DNA of 64,000 nucleotides from Rhodococcus sp. Leaf247. GTDB lineage: Bacteria; Actinomycetota; Actinomycetes; Mycobacteriales; Mycobacteriaceae. The stretch spans positions 382,405 through 446,404 of the forward strand of contig NZ_LMRP01000004.1 in the NCBI RefSeq assembly GCF_001426185.1, read 5' to 3'. The position numbers were made by a program, and so were the translations under genes. The notes under the pieces are model-generated. The model made no database searches and was not told the origin of the DNA. It saw only the letters and a list, made by a program, of their open reading frames with translations. Position 1 is the stretch's first letter. Every line of letters starts with the position of its first letter. Of this stretch, positions 28,033 through 36,997 are shown piece after piece.

Positions 28033-29165
28033 CAAGTTCTTCCGGCGTGTCCGTCGTCGTCGCCGGGGGCGGCACGGCCGGACACATCGAACCAGCTCTC
28101 GCGGTGGCGGATGCCCTGCGGGAGCTGGACCCGTCGGTGCGGGTGACGGCCCTGGGTACCGAGCGTGGACTCGAGACCACTCTCGTTCCCGCACGCGGTT
28201 ACCCACTCGCGCTGATCCCGCCGGTTCCGTTGCCGCGCAAGCTGACCGGCGCGTTGCTGGGCCTGCCCGCGAAAGTCGTGCGTTCGGTGCGCGAAACACG
28301 CAAGGTCTTGCGCGAGGTCGACGCGGATGTCGTGGTCGGCTTCGGTGGGTACGTCGCGCTTCCGGCCTATCTCGCCGCGCGAGGCTCGGTGCCGATCGTC
28401 GTGCACGAGGCCAATGCGCGCGCCGGTATCGCCAACAAGGTCGGCGCGCGTCTTGCGACGCGCGTCCTGGCCGCCGTCGACGGGTCGGGAATCCACGGGC
28501 GTGGGCGCAGCGATGCGGAGGTCGTCGGCATCCCGGTCCGGCCCACGATCACCGATCTCGACCGCGCCGGCCTGCGCGCGGAGGCCCGCGAGCATTTCGG
28601 TCTTCCCCAGGACGGCCCCGTTCTTCTGGTGTTCGGCGGATCCCAGGGCGCGCGATCGCTGAACGTCGCGGTGTCCGGAGCCGCGGCCGCTCTGCGCGCG
28701 GCAGGTGTGTCCGTGCTGCATGCACACGGACCGAAGAACACGCTCGACCTGCCTACACCGTCGGACGACGGCTCGGTGACACCTGCGCCGTACGTGGCCG
28801 TCCCGTACCTGACACGGATGGATCTGGCGTACGCCGCGGCGGACGCGGCCGTGTGCCGCTCGGGCGCCATGACCGTCGCGGAGGTCTCGGCAGTCGGTCT
28901 GCCCGCCTTCTACGTACCCTTGCCTCATGGCAACGGGGAACAAGAGCTCAACGCGGGCCCGGTCGTCGCGGCCGGGGGCGGCGTCGTGATCGCCGACGCC
29001 GATCTCACACCGGACTTCGTGTCGTCCGATGTGGTGGCATTGCTGACCGATCCCGCACGGTTGGAATCGATGAGCGCGGCTGCCGCCGGTGCGGGGCATC
29101 GCGGCGCGGCGGCACACGTCGCGCGCATCGTCCTGGACATCGCACGGGGCGGAGGCGACCGATGA
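28029..29165 (+). CDS. murG: Undecaprenyl-PP-MurNAc-pentapeptide GlcNAc transferase
   Basis: Forms lipid II from lipid I on the inner membrane face. The 378-aa GT-B enzyme has the glycine-rich loop GGGTAGH (13-19), the GFGGYVALP segment, [23 protein letters not shown] and [24 protein letters not shown] for UDP-GlcNAc binding. GTG 28029 overlaps the ftsW stop; the stop overlaps murC. Confidence 0.97.
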   Translation: MTSSSGVSVVVAGGGTAGHIEPALAVADALRELDPSVRVTALGTERGLETTLVPARGYPLALIPPVPLPRKLTGALLGLPAKVVRSVRETRKVLREVDADVVVGFGGYVALPAYLAARGSVPIVVHEANARAGIANKVGARLATRVLAAVDGSGIHGRGRSDAEVVGIPVRPTITDLDRAGLRAEAREHFGLPQDGPVLLVFGGSQGARSLNVAVSGAAAALRAAGVSVLHAHGPKNTLDLPTPSDDGSVTPAPYVAVPYLTRMDLAYAAADAAVCRSGAMTVAEVSAVGLPAFYVPLPHGNGEQELNAGPVVAAGGGVVIADADLTPDFVSSDVVALLTDPARLESMSAAAAGAGHRGAAAHVARIVLDIARGGGDR

Positions 29166-30637
29166 GTACCTCCTCGGTCGATCCGACCCTTCCTCCCGAA
29201 CTGCAGCGCGTCCACATGGTGGGCATCGGCGGAGCGGGAATGTCCGGGATCGCCCGCATCCTGCTGTCCCGCGGGGGTCAGGTGTCCGGTTCCGATGCGA
29301 AGGAGAGCCGCGGCGTCAAGGCTCTGCGCGCTCGCGGTGCGCTGATCCGCATCGGTCACGACGCGTCGGCTCTCGATATGCTCGACGGCGGCCCCACAGC
29401 ACTCGTCACCACGCATGCCGCCATCCCCAAGACCAATCCGGAGCTCGTCGAGGCGGCGGATCGCGGCGTGCCCGTTCTGCTCAGGCCTGCTGTGCTCGCG
29501 TCCTTGATGCGCGGATTTCGTACCGTGCTCGTCTCGGGTACGCACGGGAAGACCTCGACGACGTCGATGCTCGTCGTCGCTCTGCAGCACTGTGGAGCGG
29601 ACCCGTCGTTCGCCGTCGGCGGGGAACTGAACGAGGCCGGCACCAACTCGCACCACGGCACCGGCGAGGTCTTCGTGGCCGAGGCGGACGAGAGCGACGG
29701 GTCACTCCTGCAGTACGACCCCGATCTGATCGTCGTGACCAACGTGGAGGCGGATCATCTCGACTACTTCGGTAGCGAGGACGCGTACGTGCAGGTCTTC
29801 GACGACTTCGCGGCGCGATTGTCTCCCGGCGGCGCCCTGGTGGTGTGCACGGACGATCCCGGATCGCGGGAACTCGCCCGCCGCGTCGCCCAGCGTGCGC
29901 CCGAGGGTGTCCGCGTCCTGGGGTACGGCTCGGACGACGCCGGTATCGAGGGCGTCGAGACGGCGGCCGAGCTGCTGGGGTGGTCCCCGGAGGACACGGG
30001 CGGTGTCGTGCAGTTCCGCTTGGCGGGGGAGGAGCGGGCGCGCACGGTCCGTCTCGGTGTCCCCGGGCGGCACATGGCCCTCAACGCGATGGCGGCTGTC
30101 GTCGCAGCTCGCGAGACGGGCGCCGGTGTCGACGAGATCGTCGAGGGTCTCGCCGGATTCGCGGGCGTTCACCGACGCTTCCAGCTGCAGGGACGCGAAC
30201 GCGGCGTCCGGGTGTTCGACGACTACGCCCACCACCCGACGGAGGTTCGTGCCGTTCTCGGTGCTGCCGCCGATCTGGTCCGCACCGCCGATACGGCGAC
30301 GCCGGGCCGCGTGATCGTCGTGTTCCAGCCGCATCTGTACTCCCGCACCGCGACGTTCGCGGATCAGTTCGCCGCGGCACTCGATCTCGCGGACGAGGTC
30401 GTCGTCCTCGACGTGTACGGCGCCCGCGAGGATCCGGTACCGGGGATCAGCGGCGCCACCGTCGCCCGGTCGGTCACCAAACCCGTTCACTACCAACCGG
30501 ATCTGTCCGCAGCGCCTCGTCAGGTGGCGGGGCTGTGCGTCTCCGGCGACATCGTGGTGACGATGGGCGCGGGCGACGTGACGATGCTCGGGAGCCAGAT
30601 CCTGGACGCCCTCCGCTCGACGCCGGCGCGGCGCTGA
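29162..30637 (+). CDS. murC: UDP-N-acetylmuramate:L-alanine ligase
   Basis: First Mur ligase, adding L-alanine to UDP-MurNAc. The 491-aa protein has [16 protein letters not shown] (Rossmann), P-loop [10 protein letters not shown] (about 127-136), [19 protein letters not shown] and [10 protein letters not shown]. In M. tuberculosis MurC is a substrate of PknA, so kinase control is possible. ATG 29162 overlaps the murG stop. Confidence 0.97.
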   Translation: MSTSSVDPTLPPELQRVHMVGIGGAGMSGIARILLSRGGQVSGSDAKESRGVKALRARGALIRIGHDASALDMLDGGPTALVTTHAAIPKTNPELVEAADRGVPVLLRPAVLASLMRGFRTVLVSGTHGKTSTTSMLVVALQHCGADPSFAVGGELNEAGTNSHHGTGEVFVAEADESDGSLLQYDPDLIVVTNVEADHLDYFGSEDAYVQVFDDFAARLSPGGALVVCTDDPGSRELARRVAQRAPEGVRVLGYGSDDAGIEGVETAAELLGWSPEDTGGVVQFRLAGEERARTVRLGVPGRHMALNAMAAVVAARETGAGVDEIVEGLAGFAGVHRRFQLQGRERGVRVFDDYAHHPTEVRAVLGAAADLVRTADTATPGRVIVVFQPHLYSRTATFADQFAAALDLADEVVVLDVYGAREDPVPGISGATVARSVTKPVHYQPDLSAAPRQVAGLCVSGDIVVTMGAGDVTMLGSQILDALRSTPARR

Positions 30638-30651
30638 GCGGGTCGAGAGAG

Positions 30652-31458
30652 ATGACTTCACGCGGAAGCGGTCGTACTCGCCCCGCGGCGACACCGAGAC
30701 GTGTGGGCGCGCAGCGCTCGACGCGAACTCGCACGTCGGGTAGTCGGGGTGCGTCCGGCACTCGGGGATCGAGCAGGTCGACAGCGCGCGAGCCCCGCAT
30801 CGGTCGCAAGGGAAAGTTCGCGATCCTCGCCGCCCTGGTGGCGTCGATCGGATTCGTCGTCGTGTCGTACTTCGGCCCGCTGTGGGCGGTGGACACCATC
30901 GACGTCACGGGCAATGCCGCGGTGACGCGGGAGCAGGTCGTCGAGGCTCTGCAGGTGGTCGAGGGAACTCCGCTGCCCAGGGTCGACACCGACGGGGCGG
31001 CGTCCCGTGTCGCCGCCATTCCGAAGGTCGCCACGGTGCGGGTCCAACGCGTCTATCCGGCAACCGTCCGTGTCACCGTCGAGGAACGCATTCCCGTCGT
31101 GTTCTTCGATGCCCCCGACGGCACTCATCTGATGGATGTCGACGCGGTCGACTTCGCCGTCGAGCCGCCGCCTCCGGGGGTCGTGCGGTTGGTGGCGGCC
31201 AGTCCGTCGTTCGGGAACCTGGAGACGAGATCCGCTCTGGCGGTGCTGACTTCGCTTCCGGCCCCCCTGCGCTCGCAGGTCGCGCAGATCGACGCGCCGA
31301 CCATCTCGGCGGTATCGCTGACGCTCTACGACGGACGCGTCGTGGTGTGGGGGAGCAACGACGACAACGAGTACAAGGCGTCGGTCGCGCTGCCGCTGCT
31401 CACGCAGCCGGGACAGACGTACGACGTGTCCAGTCCTGATCTCCCGACCATTCGATAG
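30652..31458 (+). CDS. ftsQ: Division protein FtsQ
   Basis: A 268-aa bitopic membrane protein. A basic Ser/Thr/Arg-rich cytoplasmic N-terminus (1-55) is followed by a transmembrane helix (about 56-78) and a periplasmic POTRA domain starting at VDTIDVTGNAAVTREQVVEAL, with RVYPATVRVTVEERIPV. It recruits FtsL and FtsB to the septum. ATG 30652 is 14 nt after murC with GAGAGAG upstream. It is the last gene before the ftsZ promoter region. Confidence 0.94.
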   Translation: MTSRGSGRTRPAATPRRVGAQRSTRTRTSGSRGASGTRGSSRSTAREPRIGRKGKFAILAALVASIGFVVVSYFGPLWAVDTIDVTGNAAVTREQVVEALQVVEGTPLPRVDTDGAASRVAAIPKVATVRVQRVYPATVRVTVEERIPVVFFDAPDGTHLMDVDAVDFAVEPPPPGVVRLVAASPSFGNLETRSALAVLTSLPAPLRSQVAQIDAPTISAVSLTLYDGRVVVWGSNDDNEYKASVALPLLTQPGQTYDVSSPDLPTIR

Positions 31459-31548
31459 AAAAGCCGTTCACAAGTTTTCTCGGCGTGTGTCGGCGCGCCT
31501 AATGGAACCCACGAGACGGTGTCTCTAGCGTTCCACCCAGTCGATCAC

Positions 31549-31575
31549 TTGACATAACTATGAACCTATGGTTCA
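31549..31575 (+). promoter_or_regulatory. ftsZ promoter region with 15-bp palindrome
   Basis: A consensus -35 TTGACA (31549-31554) is followed by the perfect palindrome TGAACC-TAT-GGTTCA (31561-31575), which occupies the space where the -10 and start would fall. The -10 cannot be assigned with confidence. The 168-bp ftsQ-ftsZ gap is otherwise the largest break in this part of the cluster. The palindrome is a candidate operator. Confidence 0.55.
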
Positions 31576-31626
31576 GGTTGAGGGTTTGGCAGCATCTTGA
31601 TCACCAACCACGGAAGGCGAGAGCCC

Positions 31627-32814
31627 ATGACGCCCCCGCACAACTACCTCGCCGTAATCAAGGTCGTCGGCATCGGCGGCGGCGGCGTCAACGCGGTCAA
31701 CCGCATGATCGAACAGGGACTCAAGGGAGTCGAGTTCATCGCGGTCAACACCGACGCGCAGGCGCTGCTCATGTCGGACGCCGACGTCAAGCTCGACGTC
31801 GGCCGCGAACTCACTCGCGGTCTCGGCGCCGGCGCAGATCCCGAGGTCGGCCGCAAGGCCGCCGAGGACCACAAGGACGAGATCGAAGAGGTGCTCAAGG
31901 GCGCCGACATGGTCTTCGTCACCGCCGGCGAAGGTGGCGGCACCGGTACCGGCGGCGCACCCGTCGTCGCCAGCATCGCCCGCAAGCTCGGCGCCCTCAC
32001 CGTCGGCGTCGTCACGCGCCCCTTCTCGTTCGAGGGCAAGCGTCGCGGCGGCCAGGCCGACGTCGGTATCCAGGGTCTGCGCGAATCGTGCGACACGCTC
32101 ATCGTGATCCCGAACGACCGGCTGCTCCAGCTCGGCGACGCAGCCGTCAGCCTCATGGACGCGTTCCGGTCCGCCGACGAGGTCCTTCTCAACGGAGTGC
32201 AGGGCATCACCGATCTGATCACCACTCCCGGTCTGATCAACGTCGACTTCGCCGACGTCAAGGGCGTCATGTCCGGAGCGGGCAGCGCCCTGATGGGTAT
32301 CGGCTCCTCCCGCGGGGAAGGTCGCGCCATCAAGGCGGCCGAGTCGGCGATCAACTCGCCGCTGCTCGAAGCGTCGATGGAAGGCGCCCGCGGCGTTCTG
32401 CTGTCCATTGCCGGTGGCTCTGATCTGGGACTCTTCGAGATCAACGAGGCAGCATCGCTGGTCCAGGAAGCTGCGCACATCGACGCCAACATCATCTTCG
32501 GCACCGTGATCGACGACTCCCTGGGCGACGAGGTGCGCGTCACCGTCATCGCTGCTGGATTCGACGGCAGCGGACCCGCTCGCCGTCCCGTCGAGGCACC
32601 GCAGAGCCAGTCGCGCGGCGCCACCGTGGGCACTGCTCGCGCGGGTGAGACGCGCACCGAGGACGACGGTCCCGCCGTCTTCCGCGACGCGCCCTCCTCG
32701 TCGTCGTCTCTCCCGCCGATCGGCGAGCGCGCCGCGCGTGCCACCGGACATCCCGTCCGGGTGGACGACGACGGTGACGACGACGTGGACGTGCCTTCCT
32801 TCATGCGTCGGTGA
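31627..32814 (+). CDS. ftsZ: Cell division protein FtsZ
   Basis: Tubulin-like GTPase forming the Z ring. The 395-aa protein starts [20 protein letters not shown] exactly as in mycobacteria, with signature GGGTGTG (103-109), the T7-loop region ([12 protein letters not shown]), a variable linker (about 318-375) and the conserved C-terminal peptide [12 protein letters not shown] that binds SepF and FtsW. ATG 31627 is chosen over an in-frame GTG 30 nt upstream by this match; GGAAGG precedes it. Confidence 0.98.
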   Translation: MTPPHNYLAVIKVVGIGGGGVNAVNRMIEQGLKGVEFIAVNTDAQALLMSDADVKLDVGRELTRGLGAGADPEVGRKAAEDHKDEIEEVLKGADMVFVTAGEGGGTGTGGAPVVASIARKLGALTVGVVTRPFSFEGKRRGGQADVGIQGLRESCDTLIVIPNDRLLQLGDAAVSLMDAFRSADEVLLNGVQGITDLITTPGLINVDFADVKGVMSGAGSALMGIGSSRGEGRAIKAAESAINSPLLEASMEGARGVLLSIAGGSDLGLFEINEAASLVQEAAHIDANIIFGTVIDDSLGDEVRVTVIAAGFDGSGPARRPVEAPQSQSRGATVGTARAGETRTEDDGPAVFRDAPSSSSSLPPIGERAARATGHPVRVDDDGDDDVDVPSFMRR

Positions 32815-33542
32815 GCATCTCCGACCGCGGCTACCGCGTCCGGCGCGTGACCACGTCACGCGCCGGAGGCGTGTCCAAGCCTCCCTACGATTCCTTCAAT
32901 CTCGGTGACCACGTCGGTGACAGCCCTGCCGACGTCGCCGCCAACCGTCGCCGTCTCGCCGAGAAGATCGGCCTCGATCCCGGCCGTCTCGTGTGGATGG
33001 ATCAGATCCACGGACGCTCGGTGGCCACGATCGACGGTCCGCAGAGCGCTCCGCTCGACGCGACGGATGCGGTGGTGACGACGCAGCGCGACCTCGCGCT
33101 GGTCGTGCTGGCGGCGGACTGCGTCCCCCTGCTGCTGTCCGACGACGCGGCCGGTGTCATCGCTGCAGTCCACGCGGGACGCGTCGGTGCGCGCATCGGC
33201 ATCGTCCCGCGTGTTCTCGACGCCATGGTGGCCGTCGGTGCTCGGATCTCGCGTATCGAAGCATTCATGGGTCCCGCGGCCGGGGGAGAGGACTACGAAG
33301 TTCCCCGCACGATGCAGATCGATGTGGAGACCCATCTACCCGGCAGCGCTACTCGGACACGGAAGGGCACGCCGGGGCTCGACATCCGTGCGGGTCTGCG
33401 GAGGCAACTCCTCGAGTCCGGTATCGCGGGCGTAGCGCTCGATCCGCGCGAGACGATCACCGATCGCTCACTGTTCAGTCATCGCCGCGGCGCACCCACC
33501 GGTCGGCATGCGGGTGTCATCTGGATGGACACCACCTCGTGA
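32811..33542 (+). CDS. pgeF: PgeF/YfiH family peptidoglycan-editing and purine nucleoside enzyme
   Basis: A 243-aa protein of the multicopper-polyphenol-oxidase-like (DUF152) family with zinc-binding motifs [17 protein letters not shown] and AVHAGRVG. The family has purine nucleoside phosphorylase and adenosine deaminase activity, and E. coli YfiH prevents misincorporation of L-Ser into peptidoglycan precursors. The usual HAGWRG motif reads HAGRVG here, a variation also common in actinobacteria. GTG 32811 overlaps the ftsZ stop. Confidence 0.88.
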   Translation: MSISDRGYRVRRVTTSRAGGVSKPPYDSFNLGDHVGDSPADVAANRRRLAEKIGLDPGRLVWMDQIHGRSVATIDGPQSAPLDATDAVVTTQRDLALVVLAADCVPLLLSDDAAGVIAAVHAGRVGARIGIVPRVLDAMVAVGARISRIEAFMGPAAGGEDYEVPRTMQIDVETHLPGSATRTRKGTPGLDIRAGLRRQLLESGIAGVALDPRETITDRSLFSHRRGAPTGRHAGVIWMDTTS

Positions 33543-34264
33543 ACGTTCACGACGAACGCCGGTCGTACCTCGCCGAGCACCTCGATCAGGTGCGCACCCG
33601 TCTCCGCGCGGCGTGCGTCGCTGCGGATCGGTCACCGGAGGACGTGACACTGCTTCCCGTCACCAAGTTCTTCCCCGCGTCGGACATCGCGATCCTGCGC
33701 GATCTGGGGTGCACGGAATTCGGTGAATCCCGCGAGCAGGACGCGTCGCCGAAGGTCGCCGAGATCGGTACCGACGGCGTCCGCTGGCACATGATCGGAC
33801 GTCTGCAACGCAACAAGGCCAAAGCTGTTGCTGCGTGGGCCTATTCGATCCACTCGGTCGATACGGACAGGTTGGTCGCCGCGCTGGGGAAGGCCGTCGC
33901 CGGGGCGATGGACGACGGTGCCCGCACCCGTGATCTGGAGGTGTTCGTGCAGGTGAGCCTCGACGGCGACACCCACCGGGGAGGCGTCGACCGTGAGGAT
34001 CTTCCCGCACTGGTCGACGACGTCGCCGCGACGGAGGGGCTTCGCCTCGCCGGGTTGATGGCGGTGCCTCCGATGGACGCCGATCCGGACGCTGCGTTCG
34101 AGGATCTGCAGGCTCTGCACGCGCAGGTCCTGCGCTCGCATCCGGGTGCGGTCGAGCTTTCCGCGGGCATGACCGGTGACCTGGAAGAGGCTGTCCGACA
34201 TGGGTCGACGTGTGTGCGTGTCGGAACCGCGATCCTCGGTCCGCGGCCGATAACCTCGCCTTGA
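33539..34264 (+). CDS. yggS: YggS/PLPBP family pyridoxal phosphate homeostasis protein
   Basis: A 241-aa TIM-barrel protein binding PLP through the lysine in LLPVTKFFPASDI. Other motifs are FGESREQDASPK, WHMIGRLQRNKAK, HSVDTDRL, LSAGMTGDLEEAVRHGST and VRVGTAILGPR. The family balances B6 vitamers and amino acid pools. It lies between pgeF and sepF in nearly all actinobacterial dcw clusters. GTG 33539 overlaps the pgeF stop. Confidence 0.93.
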   Translation: MNVHDERRSYLAEHLDQVRTRLRAACVAADRSPEDVTLLPVTKFFPASDIAILRDLGCTEFGESREQDASPKVAEIGTDGVRWHMIGRLQRNKAKAVAAWAYSIHSVDTDRLVAALGKAVAGAMDDGARTRDLEVFVQVSLDGDTHRGGVDREDLPALVDDVAATEGLRLAGLMAVPPMDADPDAAFEDLQALHAQVLRSHPGAVELSAGMTGDLEEAVRHGSTCVRVGTAILGPRPITSP

Positions 34265-34355
34265 CGGCATGAACACCATCGTCACCATTGATCTCGTTCA
34301 GTCACATGAGTACCAGTAACGCAGAGCTTCACCGCCACGCCAGGAAGGTCCACCG

Positions 34356-35045
34356 ATGAGCACGTTGCACAAGTTCAAGGCTTACTTCGGCATGGTCCCA
34401 CTCGACGATTTCGAGGACGACTACCTCGACGACACGGATGCGCCCGTCGCATCCCGGTCGTCGCGTGGCGGATACGGAAAATCGATGGACGACCATGACG
34501 ACTACGCCGACCGCGAATTCGCCGAGCCGGCCTACGTCGGAGGACGTCGCGACGACGACGATTACGACCGTATGGAGCCGCGTCACAGCGCGCGTGTCTC
34601 CCCGATGTCGTCACGGTCGAGTGGCGGACCTCGGTCGGCCGGATCGATGCGTACCTCCACGCGCGGCGCACTCGCCATGGACACCCGGAACGCTCCGGAA
34701 TCCCGCCACGCAGAACCCCGACATGCAGAGCCCCGCCGGCAGGTGTCGCTCGACGACGGAGGCCCCATGTCGACCATCACCACGCTGCGTCCCCGCGACT
34801 ACAGCGAGGCACGCACCATCGGTGAGCGGTTCCGTGACGGCACCCCGGTCATCATGGATCTGGTCGAGATGAGCAATGCCGACGCCAAGCGTCTGGTCGA
34901 CTTCGCGGCAGGCCTCGCTTTCGCCCTCCGTGGTTCGTTCGACAAAGTCGCCACGAAGGTGTTCCTGCTCTCACCCGCGGACGTCGATGTGTCCGCCGAG
35001 GAGCGCCGCCGAATCGCCGAGACGGGCTTCTACAACCAGCAGTGA
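34356..35045 (+). CDS. sepF: Cell division protein SepF
   Basis: Membrane-tethering partner of FtsZ, 229 aa. The N-terminal [19 protein letters not shown] is the amphipathic membrane-binding segment. A long acidic, disordered linker (about 20-140) includes a short repeated unit ([10 protein letters not shown]). The globular SepF domain runs from [14 protein letters not shown] to [23 protein letters not shown] 34356 follows AGGAAGG. It has a 91-bp gap after yggS and may have its own promoter. Confidence 0.95.
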   Translation: MSTLHKFKAYFGMVPLDDFEDDYLDDTDAPVASRSSRGGYGKSMDDHDDYADREFAEPAYVGGRRDDDDYDRMEPRHSARVSPMSSRSSGGPRSAGSMRTSTRGALAMDTRNAPESRHAEPRHAEPRRQVSLDDGGPMSTITTLRPRDYSEARTIGERFRDGTPVIMDLVEMSNADAKRLVDFAAGLAFALRGSFDKVATKVFLLSPADVDVSAEERRRIAETGFYNQQ

Positions 35046-35175
35046 CGCCGACCTCCCCGCGGTGAGAGTGTCGTCGGCACCTCCGGGTGCCGCGAGATGG
35101 CATTGTGGTGGAGTGCGTGATCAGAGAATGTCGTCGTTGTCGCCGTGTGCCGAGTTCCGCCGGGCGGTGAACTGA

Positions 35176-35454
35176 GTGTTCGCCGTTCTGTACTTCATCC
35201 TGTTCGTCTTCTGGCTGCTGCTCATCGGTCGGATCATCGTCGAATTCATCCGGTCGTTCGCACGTGACTGGCGTCCGACCGGTGTGGTCGTGATCGTCCT
35301 GGAGGCGATCTTCACGGTGACCGACCCGCCCGTGAAGCTGCTCCGGCGCATCATTCCGCCGCTCAACCTGGGTGGGGTCCGCCTCGACCTGTCGATCATG
35401 GTTCTGCTGTTCATCGTGTTCATTCTGATGCGTGTCGTTCAGGGCGTCGGCTGA
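35176..35454 (+). CDS. yggT: YggT family membrane protein
   Basis: A 92-aa protein with two transmembrane helices (about 2-22 and 70-90) flanking the family signature TDPPVKLLRRIIPPLNLGGVRLDLS. It matches Rv2146c in length and position between sepF and wag31. The exact function is unknown; the family is linked to division and osmotic behaviour. The GTG start is weakly supported because no strong ribosome binding site is seen. The preceding 130-bp gap holds a 7-bp hairpin (35075-35092) with no T-run. Confidence 0.9.
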   Translation: MFAVLYFILFVFWLLLIGRIIVEFIRSFARDWRPTGVVVIVLEAIFTVTDPPVKLLRRIIPPLNLGGVRLDLSIMVLLFIVFILMRVVQGVG

Positions 35455-35552
35455 GCGCACCGCCCTGGCGCGTTCCGTGGACGGCGGCAGTGCCGCATGT
35501 GACAGAATGTTCCTCGAAGGTGCACGATGAGTACCCGTCGCTCTTTGTGCGA

Positions 35553-35558
35553 TATAAC
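35553..35558 (+). promoter_or_regulatory. Possible -10 box of wag31
   Basis: TATAAC in the 241-bp yggT-wag31 gap would start a transcript near 35565 with a leader of about 130 nt. No convincing -35 is seen at the right spacing. Confidence 0.35.
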
Positions 35559-35695
35559 TGAATGTCCTGGTTGTCGGCAGCATCGTGACCGCCGCTGCGA
35601 TCAGGAATCCACTGCCACCTGTTGATCGAACGAATGCTCGCGTACATCGCTTGTCGATGCTCCACCGCTCTCGAGACGCGTGAAGGGACCCTTCC

Positions 35696-36547
35696 ATGCC
35701 GCTGACTCCCGCCGATGTGCACAACGTCGCGTTCAGCAAGCCGCCCATCGGTAAGCGCGGATACAACGAGGACGAGGTCGATGCATTCCTCGATCTCGTC
35801 GAACAGGAGCTGTCGCGCCTGATCGAGGAGAACGCCGACCTGCGTCAGCGGGTCGGGGAACTCGACCAGGACTTGGCCGAGGCCAAGAGCTCGGCGTCCT
35901 CGCGCCAGAACACCCCTGCGCCCGCGCCTGCTCCCACACCTCCGCCCGCGCCCCGCCCGGAGCCCCCGAAGCCCGCCCCCGTGGTGCAGGCTCCGGCGCC
36001 CGCACCGGCTCCCGCCGCGCAGTCGGCCGGCGACTCCAACATGCAGGCAGCCAAGATCCTCGGCCTCGCCCAGGAGATGGCCGATCGTCTGACCGGCGAC
36101 GCGAAGACCGAGTCCGAGCAGCTGCTCGGAAGCGCCCGTGCCAACTCGGACCGTCTGGTGAGCGAGGCTCAGTCTCGCGCGGAGTCGCTCGTGTCCGAGG
36201 CTCGTCAGAAGGCCGACGCACTTCTCACGGATGCGCAGACCCGCTCGGAGACGCAGCTTCGCCAGGCCAAGGAGAAGGCCGACGCTCTCGAGAACGACGC
36301 CGAGCGCAAGCACACCGAGATCATGGCGACCATCAACCAGCAGCGTTCGGTTCTCGAGGAGCGCATCGAGCGCCTCAAGACCTTCGAGCGCGAGTACCGG
36401 GTCCGCCTCAAGTCCTACCTGGAGTCCCAGCTGCAGGAACTCGACCAGCGTTCGTCGGCACTGCCCGTCGACAGTGGTCAGGATCCCTTCGGCAAGGACA
36501 ACGGACAGTCGTCCAACTTCGGGCAATACGCCAAGGGCAACAACTGA
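35696..36547 (+). CDS. wag31: Polar growth protein Wag31/DivIVA
   Basis: Coiled-coil scaffold that marks the poles and directs apical wall growth. The 283-aa protein begins with the conserved DivIVA lipid-binding domain ([39 protein letters not shown]). Thr73 is exactly at the position phosphorylated by PknA in M. tuberculosis Wag31. A Pro/Ala linker (74-112) is followed by a long coiled coil (about 120-255). ATG 35696 follows GAAGGGA. The 241-bp upstream gap holds a probable -10 TATAAC at 35553-35558. Confidence 0.96.
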   Translation: MPLTPADVHNVAFSKPPIGKRGYNEDEVDAFLDLVEQELSRLIEENADLRQRVGELDQDLAEAKSSASSRQNTPAPAPAPTPPPAPRPEPPKPAPVVQAPAPAPAPAAQSAGDSNMQAAKILGLAQEMADRLTGDAKTESEQLLGSARANSDRLVSEAQSRAESLVSEARQKADALLTDAQTRSETQLRQAKEKADALENDAERKHTEIMATINQQRSVLEERIERLKTFEREYRVRLKSYLESQLQELDQRSSALPVDSGQDPFGKDNGQSSNFGQYAKGNN

Positions 36548-36584
36548 TCCTCTCGACTTCCGCCGAGAATGATCGGGTGAGTGC

Positions 36585-36743
36585 GTGCTTGTTCTGACGC
36601 TCGTACTGGCAGGCGTCGGCTTCGCATTGCTCATCACGTCGTTGATCACCGGTTCGGTGATCTGGGCGTGGGCATGTATCGGCGTCTGCCTCATCGGAGC
36701 GATCCTGCTGCTGGTCGGTGCCCTCGCGGCCCGACGGCGGTAG
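36585..36743 (+). CDS. Small two-helix membrane protein (Rv2144c position)
   Basis: A 52-codon ORF beginning GTG 36585 and ending TAG. The product is almost entirely hydrophobic: helix one about 3-22, helix two about 26-48, a short turn GS between, ending ARRR, so the C-terminus is probably cytoplasmic. It sits directly after wag31, the position of the small membrane protein gene Rv2144c. The ribosome binding site is weak (CGGGTGAG). The function is unknown. Confidence 0.6.
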   Translation: MLVLTLVLAGVGFALLITSLITGSVIWAWACIGVCLIGAILLLVGALAARRR

Positions 36744-36749
36744 ACTCGC

Positions 36750-36990
36750 CCGCAGAGTCACTGCACATCAGCGATGATCCGGCTATCACCGGGGAGTTGT
36801 CCGGAAGAACGGCGTGTCCTCCTCGACGAGGAGTGGGCGCTCAGTAGAACCGGACGGGTCGAGCCCGTCACAGCTCGAACGACGAGAGGGTCGCCGCATC
36901 GCCGGTGGCCAAGCGGGGTGGTACCGCGGCTCCGACGCACGATGCGTCGGATGTCGTCCCCGTGCCGCATCTTCTCGGGCACAGGAGTAT
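36750..36990 (+). promoter_or_regulatory. ileS T-box leader (translational type)
   Basis: Actinobacterial T-box riboswitch that senses uncharged tRNA-Ile. The specifier region contains GGCTATCACCGGGGAG, with the isoleucine codon ATC at 36785-36787. Conserved AGTAGAACCGGACGGG follows (from about 36845). The T-box bulge region AAGCGGGGTGGTACCGCGG (36911-36929) contains TGGT at 36919-36922, which pairs with the tRNA NCCA end. The downstream segment precedes the Shine-Dalgarno CAGGAG just before ATG 36998, consistent with control of translation as shown for mycobacterial and nocardial ileS T-boxes. Confidence 0.92.
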
Positions 36991-36997
36991 CACCGCC

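Noticed and set aside
34720-34745. Short peptide repeat in SepF (HAEPR units)
   Set aside because: A minor duplication in the disordered linker of an otherwise normal SepF; no functional significance is evident.
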